48,005 nucleotides of DNA from DATLRC01 sp035534895 (GTDB lineage Bacteria > Patescibacteriota > Saccharimonadia > Saccharimonadales > UBA4665), in assembly GCA_035534895.1 (NCBI GenBank), contig DATLRC010000018.1, forward strand, positions 1 to 48,005, written 5' to 3'. Below, piece by piece: positions 1 to 5,687 of the stretch; the first letter of the stretch is position 1; every line of letters starts with the position of its first letter. The position numbers and the translations under genes were made by a program. The notes under the pieces were generated by a model. That model made no database searches and was not told the DNA's origin. It was given only the letters and a program-made list of their open reading frames with translations.

Positions 1-257
1 GTGAGAGCAACGTCGAGGGTAGCGAGCAAGCCTTCTGAAGTTACAGGAGCAGCCTCTGGAGTGGGGGTGGTTTCTACGATGGTTTCTACGATTGGGACAG
101 CTGTTTCAACCTGTGCACCTTCTAGAGCAATGGAACCGGCATTAGGCGCAACTTCCATAAAGCGAGTGGCATATTCGGTATCTAAAGCAATTCGATCTGC
201 TTCAGGTACTTTATTCCTTACAGCTTCGATTATTTCAAGGGCTTCGGTTTGATCCAT
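1..257 (-). CDS. Truncated Ala/Glu-rich protein (N-terminal 85 codons)
   Basis: The gene runs off the left edge of the window, so only its N-terminus is visible. It starts at an ATG (257-255) preceded by a GGAG Shine-Dalgarno about nine bases upstream. The visible protein begins MDQTEALEIIEAVRNKVPEA. It is rich in Ala, Glu, Val and Thr, with a low-complexity run of Pro, Thr and Val near residues 55-75, which looks like a linker. No family is recognised. It lies on the same strand as the replication-relaxation gene and may be cargo of the mobile element, or chromosomal if the element ends between them. The reading frame is well supported by the start signal and by the absence of stops; the function is unknown. 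Confidence 0.6.
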   Translation of the reverse strand, partial: MDQTEALEIIEAVRNKVPEADRIALDTEYATRFMEVAPNAGSIALEGAQVETAVPIVETIVETTPTPEAAPVTSEGLLATLDVAL

Positions 258-343
258 TAGTAGTTACTCCAACTTACGCAATTTAAAGAATATTATACCA
301 CGCCTAAAGAATTACTGCAAGGAAGAATGTTGAACGATCAAAC

Positions 344-367
344 CATCATCCTGGGCACAGGATGATG
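344..367. other. Perfect 9-bp inverted repeat (hairpin) between two minus-strand genes
   Basis: CATCATCCT (344-352) and AGGATGATG (359-367) are perfect inverted repeats around a 6-base loop. A second, weaker repeat, GCTCC/GGAGC, follows at about 380. The site lies just after the stop of the replication-relaxation gene, so it could act as a transcription terminator or RNA-stabilising hairpin. No T-run follows on either strand, so an intrinsic terminator is not established. Confidence 0.35.
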
Positions 368-405
368 TGACTCCTCGCTCCTCGGAGCGGGAGTACGGTT
401 AATAG

Positions 406-1263
406 CTACAACCCATACCGCAATTTTCCTTCTTCCCAAAGTTCCACTGTGACGCTTTCTCGTTTCAGTAGTTCGGCTGTCGTAAATCGAACATGCAAAT
501 CGTCCTCATAAGTATCTTCGATCAGCTTCTTGGTGGCTCGCTTTGCATAGACCAGCTCAGTAATACTTGGGCAGACGAGTAGGATTATTGGTTCGGGCTC
601 ACTACTTTCCCATTCACGGTCATCAAGATATGTGACATAGCCTTTGAGCCTGCGTCGCATGCGATAGCGTGGCAATGTGCTGTCAAAGATCTCTAGCAAA
701 TAGTTGGTGGTTACTGGTTCGTCTTCACCTCGCTTTTGTTCCTGTTTCACAATGCAGAGATTTGGGCGTAGTACTTCAAGCTCAGCTAGAAAATGATACT
801 CGTGATCTGAGTCGATGTATTCTGCTTCGGTGACGTAGCTATATGTCACTTTACTACTATTCGTCCCATTATTAGCGCCATTAACGGCTTTGAGTGCTAG
901 ACAACAGTCTGCTACCAGCAAGCTCCGGTCAACGAACGTCCGGCTACGGTCAGCTTCCTTATAGCGTTTGCGTAGTTCTTCGATGGGATAGATAGTGCTG
1001 TCGTCATCCCATTCTAGAGTTTTCAGGTATCGTATGCCGTTTATACCAAGATAGTAGATCGCTGGCTTCATTTTCTCAGCAAAGTCTGTGGAGTATATCC
1101 ACTCAAGGTGCTGCTTTTCTCGTAGATCTTTCAGCCAAGCTAATACCCTGCGTTTATCTTTGTGATTCATGAATGCTTGTAGCTGTATTCTGTCTAGGAA
1201 TCTAAAAGTATAGAGTAGCTTTAGTATTTCTGCTTGCTTAGTTGTTATGTATGGTAGTTTCAT
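406..1263 (-). CDS. Replication-relaxation family protein (mobile element)
   Basis: This 285-aa protein resembles the replication-relaxation family (Replic_Relax), found on plasmids and integrated mobilisable elements and thought to act in DNA replication or relaxation of the element. The N-terminal 70 residues (KLPYITTKQAEILKLLYTF onward) look like a winged-helix DNA-binding segment: a short helix, a recognition helix with basic KDKRR, then a wing with an YYLG strand. The C-terminal half is a charged mixed alpha/beta region without a motif I can name. It faces away from the recombinase across a 300-bp regulatory gap. There is no Shine-Dalgarno; a TATAAA lies 8 bp before the ATG, so the mRNA may be leaderless. 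The family call rests on overall pattern and context. Confidence 0.6.
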   Translation of the reverse strand: MKLPYITTKQAEILKLLYTFRFLDRIQLQAFMNHKDKRRVLAWLKDLREKQHLEWIYSTDFAEKMKPAIYYLGINGIRYLKTLEWDDDSTIYPIEELRKRYKEADRSRTFVDRSLLVADCCLALKAVNGANNGTNSSKVTYSYVTEAEYIDSDHEYHFLAELEVLRPNLCIVKQEQKRGEDEPVTTNYLLEIFDSTLPRYRMRRRLKGYVTYLDDREWESSEPEPIILLVCPSITELVYAKRATKKLIEDTYEDDLHVRFTTAELLKRESVTVELWEEGKLRYGL

Positions 1264-1301
1264 TAGGATTATTTATAGGTAAGTTTAAGTAATTAGGTAT
1301 T

Positions 1302-1315
1302 TTGTATTGATACAA
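1302..1315. promoter_or_regulatory. Palindromic operator candidate in the element's divergent control region
   Basis: TTGTAT-TG-ATACAA is a perfect 6-bp inverted repeat about 40 bp before the start of the replication-relaxation gene. Its size and position suit a dimeric repressor. The rest of the 1264-1563 gap is AT-rich and holds only this palindrome, a DnaA box and one unconvincing plus-strand reading frame. Confidence 0.3.
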
Positions 1316-1474
1316 TATGTAGAGTTTTTTTCTGTAGTCATTAGTGTATTTATTTATTGCCAACCCCACCTACACCGTATATTTATAAGTTAGGCACTAC
1401 AAACAACTGTACGTTAACAGTGGAAAAGACGCAATATATTGTCACCGCCCATGGGGACAGTAATTTTATGATAT

Positions 1475-1483
1475 TTATCCACA
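1475..1483 (+). promoter_or_regulatory. Perfect DnaA box (TTATCCACA)
   Basis: The 9-mer TTATCCACA matches the consensus DnaA-binding site exactly. It lies in AT-rich sequence between the divergent replication-relaxation and recombinase genes, where an element origin could sit. Only one box was found, so chance is possible. Confidence 0.35.
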
Positions 1484-1563
1484 GGATAATCATAGAAAAA
1501 GCTTGTATGTATCTTTATTTAGGACTATTATATCTTATATAAGGAACAACTCAAGAGGGTAAC

Positions 1564-1677
1564 ATGAATGATCCGAAGAGCATAACAGAAGTACCGCTAT
1601 CGACAGAAGATCGGATAGACCTACTGGCCTCCTTATTAGTGGAAATTATATGCGAGGAGCTATGCTCAATAAATTAA
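1564..1677 (+). CDS. Small 37-aa ORF overlapping the recombinase start
   Basis: An ATG with a good Shine-Dalgarno (AAGAGGG, four bases upstream) opens a 37-codon frame beginning MNDPKSITEVPLSTEDRIDL and ending in TAA. The peptide is acidic, with a predicted amphipathic helix rich in Leu, Ile and Glu and two Cys near the end. Its last codons overlap the beginning of the recombinase gene in another frame, the usual arrangement for translational coupling. I do not recognise it. It could be a leader controlling recombinase synthesis or a small partner protein. It is too short for most gene callers. Confidence 0.45.
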   Translation: MNDPKSITEVPLSTEDRIDLLASLLVEIICEELCSIN

Positions 1678-3395
1678 ACGAGCGTAATGCAGTGATCGCC
1701 ATCAGAGTCTCCTCTGATAAGCAGTTTAATGAAGGTGACTCGCCAGAAGCACAGCGCGAACAATTAACCCGTCACGCTAGTACTCTGCAAGCAACGATTA
1801 AGAAAACCTTTATCTTCGCGGAGTCAGGGGCTAAGGTAAAGCAGCCAATGCAGGAAGCAATTGACTACTGTAGAGACCCAAAAAATAACATCCAACTATT
1901 CATTATCAAGTCGATTGATCGTTTCACTAGAGGTGGCGCAGACTATTATGGCCCTCTTAAAAAGCAACTTGAAGAGACTGAGGTTCAGCTCGTTGATTTA
2001 TACGGAATTATAAGCACACAGCGAGTTAATACACTCGAGCACCTGGACATAAAGTATGACTGGAGCGTGTATTCACCTAGTCAAAAGACCGAATATCTTG
2101 AAGCTGAACGAGCCAAGGATGAACTACGGGATATTCTAAGTCGCATGGTCGGAGCCTCAATTCGCTATACCCGACTTGGTTATTGGATGCGCCAAAATCC
2201 CTATGGTTTTGCGAGCGAAAAGATTGAAACCAAAAATGGCAAACGTGTAATCTTAAAACCTCACCCCAAGGAATCACCTTTTGTCATTCGGATCTTCGAA
2301 TTACATGCTACTGGCACTATGCACGACAATGAAATCGTGGAATCGATAAACCGTATGGGCTATCAATCAAGGATTCACTATATCCGTAGCAAACACGACC
2401 GATCTAAGATAATTGGGAAACGGGGCGGAAATTTACTGGATAAAGACGCTATGGAACTCATCCTTCGTAACCCAATTTACGCAGGTGTGAATAATGAAAA
2501 ATGGACAAACGGCCAACCAGTACGCTTCGTCTTTCCTGGCCTGGTTGATATAAAAACTTTCAACAAGGCAAATAAGGGCAAGGTTGTCATTACTGAGCAA
2601 GGCAACGACATCACTATCAGCACAGAGGAAGCTCCCGCACCTCAAGTTGCCAAAGGACGGCGAGACCCAGACTTTCCATTTAGAAAGTTTGTGGGTTGCT
2701 CAATGTGCGGTAAACCACTTTACGGTAGTGCTTCTAAAGGTTCAAATGGTACACACTACCCAGCTTATCACTGCGATAAAGGGCACTATTTCCGTATCCC
2801 TAAGGCCGAGCTTGAAGCTACCATCTTGTCGTTTGTCAAAAAGCTGACCGTCACACCTGAAAACGCCCAAATCATCAGTCGACGTGTTATTAATGAATGG
2901 GGTCGACGTCAGGTAGCAACGGATAGTGACGTAGCCACAATTGAGGAGCAAGTTCAGGAACTTAAGCTGGAATCTGAGCTAACCCTCAGAAAAATCAAGT
3001 TCCTGGAGTCTGAAACGGCAATTAAGTTTATGGAGGAGGACGCAGAGAGAATTAATAGGCGAATTAACGAACTAACGGCCGAGCAAAGTAAGAAGACTGG
3101 TGCTGGTCGCATAAATATAGGCATCGTCCTAGGGAGGGTTATGTATTATCTCGAAAACCTTGATCAAATCATGAGAAAACAGATTGATCCTATACGCAAG
3201 GCTCAATTTTTTGGGGCTATCTTCAACGAAATTCCGCGATATTCAGAGCTAGAGTCTGGAACTGAAAATCCCAGATATTTAACAGGGGTGAACGAGCTTT
3301 TTCAGCTTATTCCTGGTCGAATACCTGGGATGGTGGCTCCTCCCAGACTCGAACTGGGGACACAAGGCTCTTCAGGCCTCTGCTCTACCAACTGA
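1650..3395 (+). CDS. Large serine recombinase (integrase of the element)
   Basis: This 581-aa site-specific recombinase of the large serine family would catalyse integration and excision of the element. The N-terminal resolvase domain (about residues 13-165) carries the RVS motif with probable catalytic Ser21 and the DRFTRG motif near 90-95. A recombinase domain follows (about 175-310), then a zinc-ribbon region (C350, C353, C375) and a long coiled coil (about 410-480). Start: ATG 1650 or the in-frame ATG at 1662, which has GAGGAG very close by. The last 21 residues (561-581, MVAPPRLELGT onward) are encoded antisense to tRNA-Phe, so the reading frame ends inside the probable attachment site. 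The C-terminus would differ in the excised form. Confidence 0.92.
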   Translation: MRGAMLNKLNERNAVIAIRVSSDKQFNEGDSPEAQREQLTRHASTLQATIKKTFIFAESGAKVKQPMQEAIDYCRDPKNNIQLFIIKSIDRFTRGGADYYGPLKKQLEETEVQLVDLYGIISTQRVNTLEHLDIKYDWSVYSPSQKTEYLEAERAKDELRDILSRMVGASIRYTRLGYWMRQNPYGFASEKIETKNGKRVILKPHPKESPFVIRIFELHATGTMHDNEIVESINRMGYQSRIHYIRSKHDRSKIIGKRGGNLLDKDAMELILRNPIYAGVNNEKWTNGQPVRFVFPGLVDIKTFNKANKGKVVITEQGNDITISTEEAPAPQVAKGRRDPDFPFRKFVGCSMCGKPLYGSASKGSNGTHYPAYHCDKGHYFRIPKAELEATILSFVKKLTVTPENAQIISRRVINEWGRRQVATDSDVATIEEQVQELKLESELTLRKIKFLESETAIKFMEEDAERINRRINELTAEQSKKTGAGRINIGIVLGRVMYYLENLDQIMRKQIDPIRKAQFFGAIFNEIPRYSELESGTENPRYLTGVNELFQLIPGRIPGMVAPPRLELGTQGSSGLCSTN

Positions 3396-3406
3396 GCTAA
3401 AGAGCC
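3331..3406 (-). tRNA. tRNA-Phe (GAA)
   Basis: A 76-base cloverleaf with the CCA end encoded. The acceptor stem is GGCTCTT/AGGAGCC with one G-U pair, the D arm is GCTC...GAGC, the anticodon stem is GAGGC/GCCTT and the loop CTGAAGA reads GAA. The T arm contains GTTCGAGTC. Its 3' part overlaps the recombinase reading frame on the other strand and is the likely integration site of the element. A TTGATA/TAGAAT promoter lies just upstream. Confidence 0.95.
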
Positions 3407-3417
3407 ACAACTCTGTT

Positions 3418-3446
3418 ATTCTACAGATTAAACTTGGCTTTATCAA
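3418..3446 (-). promoter_or_regulatory. Promoter of tRNA-Phe
   Basis: On the minus strand TTGATA (3446-3441), a 17-bp spacer and TAGAAT (3423-3418) form a near-consensus sigma70 promoter. Transcription would start about 5 bases before the mature tRNA end. The -35 box lies close to the end of the NUDIX pseudogene. Confidence 0.7.
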
Positions 3447-3448
3447 CA

Positions 3449-3706
3449 TTAACTCGTAGGCCATATGTAATCCACGAAGTCTTTTGTCGGTCCAATCGTT
3501 GCTACCTCAACGCCTAATTCTTCTTTAACTTCCCACTTGATTAATCGACTCTTCAAAGGTTTCGTTCTGCTCCCGGCCACCTCCCCGAGTAGTGGTCATT
3601 GATGGTTTTCGTCTTCAACGACCGCCAGCTTATTGTCCACAATGACTAGGTCCCTAGTGGTCACTCGATAAAATGTACTAGGAAACGGCGGATCAAAGTT
3701 ATGCTA
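3449..3706 (-). pseudogene. Decayed NUDIX hydrolase
   Basis: The minus strand encodes recognisable NUDIX pieces in two frames. One frame gives FYRVTTRDLVIVDNKLAVVE, a typical first beta-sheet, up to an in-frame TGA where the family usually has a Trp before the LPGGG turn. A second frame gives GGGREQNETFEESINQ, the first half of the NUDIX box. The original frame then resumes with WEVKEELGVEV, the second half (REVxEExGV type), and ends at TAA 3449. No start codon is present: an in-frame TAG precedes the fragment, and its 5' end runs into the MazG-like gene. A premature stop, two frame changes and a missing N-terminus together indicate a dead gene. Confidence 0.75.
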
Positions 3707-4019
3707 TTTTTTTGGCGAAGCGATCTTTATCACGGGTTTTAGACTTTAGTATTACTCTTTGTAAGGCTTTATCGAGATCAATATTCTCGGTGTTGGCCAT
3801 ACAGATAACGTCAAACAGAATGTCACCAAGCTCACCTTCCAAGTCGTCCTCTGACTCTGTTGGTTTTTTAATCTTTTGGCCGTACTTGTGATTGTAAACA
3901 CGGGCCAACTCACCAACTTCTTCGGTTAATCTGGCTAGCTGTGACAGTGGTGACCAATACGGCACTTGTAGGCTCTGGGCCCAGGCATCAACCTGCTCCT
4001 GATAATCTACCAAGCTCAT
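3699..4019 (-). CDS. MazG-like nucleotide pyrophosphohydrolase
   Basis: This 106-aa protein has the all-alpha MazG-like fold signature: EEVGE at residues 33-37, followed by EGELGDILFD at 61-70 (E63 and D66), the acidic residues that bind Mg2+. Members hydrolyse NTPs or dNTPs to the monophosphate and pyrophosphate, often as house-cleaning enzymes; the substrate cannot be read from sequence. The ATG overlaps the stop of the upstream SPFH gene (TAATG), so the pair is translationally coupled. The decayed NUDIX gene follows directly, so this was probably once a neighbourhood with two nucleotide-sanitising enzymes. Confidence 0.8.
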   Translation of the reverse strand: MSLVDYQEQVDAWAQSLQVPYWSPLSQLARLTEEVGELARVYNHKYGQKIKKPTESEDDLEGELGDILFDVICMANTENIDLDKALQRVILKSKTRDKDRFAKKIA

Positions 4020-4783
4020 TAATTCTGTTCTTTGCCCATGAATTTGCGAACACTATCGATGGTATCCAAAAACTGATTGGGGAAAATGATCGTGCTGTTC
4101 TTCTCAACCGCAATATCACTTAGAACTTGCAGATTGCGCAGTTGAAGAGCTATCGGGTGGGCGGCAATAATGTCAGCGGCTTCACCTAACTTAGTGGCAC
4201 TCAGTTGTTCACCCTCAGCGGCAATAATTTTGGCACGTTTCTCACGTTCTGCTTCTGCTTGTTTAGCCATAGCCCGTTGCATCGTGTCAGGCAGTTGGAT
4301 GTCTTTTACCTCAACCGTACTGACATAAATGCCCCATTTTTGGGTTGAAGCCTCTAGAATTGACTTGATTTTTTCGTTAATGGCTACTGTTTCGCTGAGC
4401 ACATCATCTAAGCTACTCTGGCCGACTACATTTCTAACCGTTGTTTGGGCAATTTGGTAAGTTGCTGAAACAACATTTTCAATCTCTACAATCGCTTTTA
4501 TGGGGTCTGCAATTTGGTAATAAGCTACTGCAGCTACATCAATAGAGACATTATCTTTGGTAATAATTTTCTGTGATTCGATCGGCAGCGTTACAATCCG
4601 AAGGCTTACCTTGCGCATTTTATCTATAACCGGAATGATCAACCGGAGACCTGGCTCCTTAATGCCACCGCGTACTCGGCCAAGCCGAAATACTACTCCT
4701 CTTTCGTACTGATTAATAATCCTTACTCCGTTGGCAATAATCACTAAAATAACTATGATGAGCATAATGGCCAATACTGACAT
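4019..4783 (-). CDS. SPFH/Band 7 stomatin-like membrane protein (slipin type)
   Basis: A 254-aa stomatin/slipin-like protein. Residues 3-25 form a single N-terminal membrane segment. The Band 7 domain follows, with NQYERGVVFRLGR, PGLRLIIPVID and the later WGIYVSTVEVKDIQLPDTMQ motif. A charged coiled region (AEAEREKRAKIIAAEGE) precedes a short hydrophobic C-terminus. Such proteins form oligomeric membrane microdomain scaffolds and often pair with NfeD or a protease; neither is next to it here. GGGAG lies seven bases before the ATG, and a TTGATA/TACAAT promoter lies upstream. It is cotranscribed with the MazG-like gene. Confidence 0.88.
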   Translation of the reverse strand: MSVLAIMLIIVILVIIANGVRIINQYERGVVFRLGRVRGGIKEPGLRLIIPVIDKMRKVSLRIVTLPIESQKIITKDNVSIDVAAVAYYQIADPIKAIVEIENVVSATYQIAQTTVRNVVGQSSLDDVLSETVAINEKIKSILEASTQKWGIYVSTVEVKDIQLPDTMQRAMAKQAEAEREKRAKIIAAEGEQLSATKLGEAADIIAAHPIALQLRNLQVLSDIAVEKNSTIIFPNQFLDTIDSVRKFMGKEQN

Positions 4784-4808
4784 ATCTGTTCTCCCTCTTT
4801 ATAGCCCC

Positions 4809-4837
4809 ATTGTATGCTAGGTTTAGGCAACTATCAA
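4809..4837 (-). promoter_or_regulatory. Promoter of the SPFH-MazG operon
   Basis: Minus strand: TTGATA (4837-4832), 17-bp spacer, TACAAT (4814-4809). The predicted start lies about 20 bases before the ATG, leaving room for the GGGAG ribosome site. It diverges from the tRNA-Ala promoter. Confidence 0.65.
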
Positions 4838-4859
4838 ATGGCAACACTGACAGTTGATC

Positions 4860-4887
4860 TTGAGCTGAGCGTAATAGCTGTTATTAT
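4860..4887 (+). promoter_or_regulatory. Promoter of tRNA-Ala
   Basis: TTGAGC (4860-4865), a 16-bp spacer and TATTAT (4882-4887) precede the mature tRNA-Ala by 12 bases, the right distance for a short 5' leader. Confidence 0.6.
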
Positions 4888-4899
4888 TGATTAGCGGTT

Positions 4900-4976
4900 G
4901 GGGCATTAGCGCAGTTGGCTAGCGCGCATCCATGGCATGGATGAGGTCGAGGGTTCGAATCCCTCATGCTCCACCA
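4900..4976 (+). tRNA. tRNA-Ala (GGC)
   Basis: A 77-base cloverleaf with encoded CCA. Acceptor GGGGCAT/ATGCTCC (one G-U), D arm GCGC...GCGC, anticodon stem CATCC/GGATG with loop ATGGCAT reading GGC, and T arm GAGGG TTCGAAT CCCTC. It is an isolated single gene followed by a non-coding stretch with possible RNA structure. Confidence 0.95.
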
Positions 4977-5024
4977 GTTTCGAATACATGTGCGAATGCA
5001 CAGATACAGAGGGGGCACGGAACT

Positions 5025-5140
5025 GGCTTAGAAGGGCCTTGAACCTCGTACACCCTAATCACTCGTGGATCACGCGGCTTGGCGAAGAAGCCTCGTGAAG
5101 GACTGACCGTTGGCCCTCGAAGGACGCTATTAGCTAAGCC
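5025..5140. ncRNA. Possible structured RNA next to tRNA-Ala
   Basis: No gene is visible between the tRNA and the coiled-coil gene, but the stretch has nested complementarity. GGCTTAG (5025-5031) pairs with CTAAGCC (5134-5140), and AGGGCC (5033-5038) pairs with GGCCCT (5112-5117). A 10-bp hairpin with one mismatch lies inside at 5071-5097 (CACGCGGCTT/AAGCCTCGTG). The strand is undetermined, and the 3' arm overlaps the stop codon of the minus-strand gene. It matches no RNA family I recognise (not tmRNA, RNase P or SRP). It could also be the decayed end of a mobile element. Confidence 0.3.
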
Positions 5141-5370
5141 GCTTGTTCGATAATTATGACACGGCTGTCGAGATCAGCCAGGTCGCGGTTGGTGTCGGTT
5201 ACAGCGGCCTGGATAGTGTCGACCTTGGTCTCGACACGTTCAAGTTGTTCCTGCATTACCGGGATCTTTTGTACATGGCGTTGCATATCACCCACAGCTT
5301 CAAGAACGGCTTTGTTCTGGTCGCGGATCTCTTCAAGCAATACACCCATGTAGTTGTCATTGTCACTCAT
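5134..5370 (-). CDS. Small coiled-coil protein
   Basis: A 78-aa soluble, acidic protein starting MSDNDNYMGVLLEEIRDQNK. Nearly all of it is predicted helix with heptad hydrophobics (VLEAVGDM, MQEQLERVETKVDTIQAAV) and a closing VIIIEQAA. It resembles short coiled-coil proteins of unknown role that are common in this lineage. A longer reading frame extends upstream to 5511, but the extension is basic and atypical. The ATG at 5370 is chosen because TATAAT lies nine bases upstream. There is no strong Shine-Dalgarno. No function can be assigned; an oligomerising adaptor is the simplest structural guess. Confidence 0.65.
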   Translation of the reverse strand: MSDNDNYMGVLLEEIRDQNKAVLEAVGDMQRHVQKIPVMQEQLERVETKVDTIQAAVTDTNRDLADLDSRVIIIEQAA

Positions 5371-5379
5371 AGGCCTGTA

Positions 5380-5408
5380 ATTATACGCGTCTCCAAACTC
5401 AATTTCCA
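5380..5408 (-). promoter_or_regulatory. Promoter of the coiled-coil gene
   Basis: Minus strand: perfect TATAAT (5385-5380) nine bases before the ATG, with TGGAAA (5408-5403) 17 bp upstream as a weak -35 box. The spacing predicts a leader of only a few bases. Confidence 0.5.
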
Positions 5409-5575
5409 TCCATTTTCCACGCCTTTTTAGAGCCACCAATAAAAAGAACCGATATTCTCGGTCTTTTTTATGTCGGCTGTCGTGCGCGCCCACCAAAGCG
5501 GCGAGGTGCAACTGTTTGTTTTGGTATTTTTGTTTTGCATGCGCGCCGCATGCGCACGAGACTATACGCTATTAA

Positions 5576-5596
5576 GCATAACTGATTTAGTTATGC
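5576..5596. other. Perfect 8-bp hairpin downstream of ligA
   Basis: GCATAACT (5576-5583) and AGTTATGC (5589-5596) flank a 5-base loop. The hairpin lies about 90 bases after the ligA stop on the transcribed strand. Only a short mixed T/A tail follows, so it is at best a weak terminator. A second short repeat, GCATGCGC, occurs at about 5538-5555. The remainder of 5512-5687 shows no gene. Confidence 0.35.
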
Positions 5597-5687
5597 TGTC
5601 AAGGTGTCGGTTTAGACAATCCTAGTTAGGCAGTGTCGCTTAATTTGGTAGTCATTAATAGCCTTGGTTAAGTTAGTGTTCCGTCTT

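Noticed and set aside
1..252. Plus-strand reading frame at the left edge
   Set aside because: It is the antisense shadow of the minus-strand gene, which has a Shine-Dalgarno and normal composition.
1..400. Second copy of the tRNA-Phe 3' end as the left attachment site
   Set aside because: I compared the left edge with bases 3331-3370 and found no matching repeat. The element's other end, if present, lies outside the window.
344..400. CRISPR-like or intrinsic terminator reading of the hairpins
   Set aside because: There are only two unrelated small inverted repeats, with no array of spaced repeats and no T-run.
1357..1542. 61-aa plus-strand reading frame in the element's control region
   Set aside because: It has no ribosome site, atypical composition and overlaps the DnaA box region. 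It looks like chance in AT-rich DNA.
4977..5133. tmRNA or RNase P RNA after tRNA-Ala
   Set aside because: No tag reading frame, no tRNA-like ends and none of the conserved RNase P core sequences were found.
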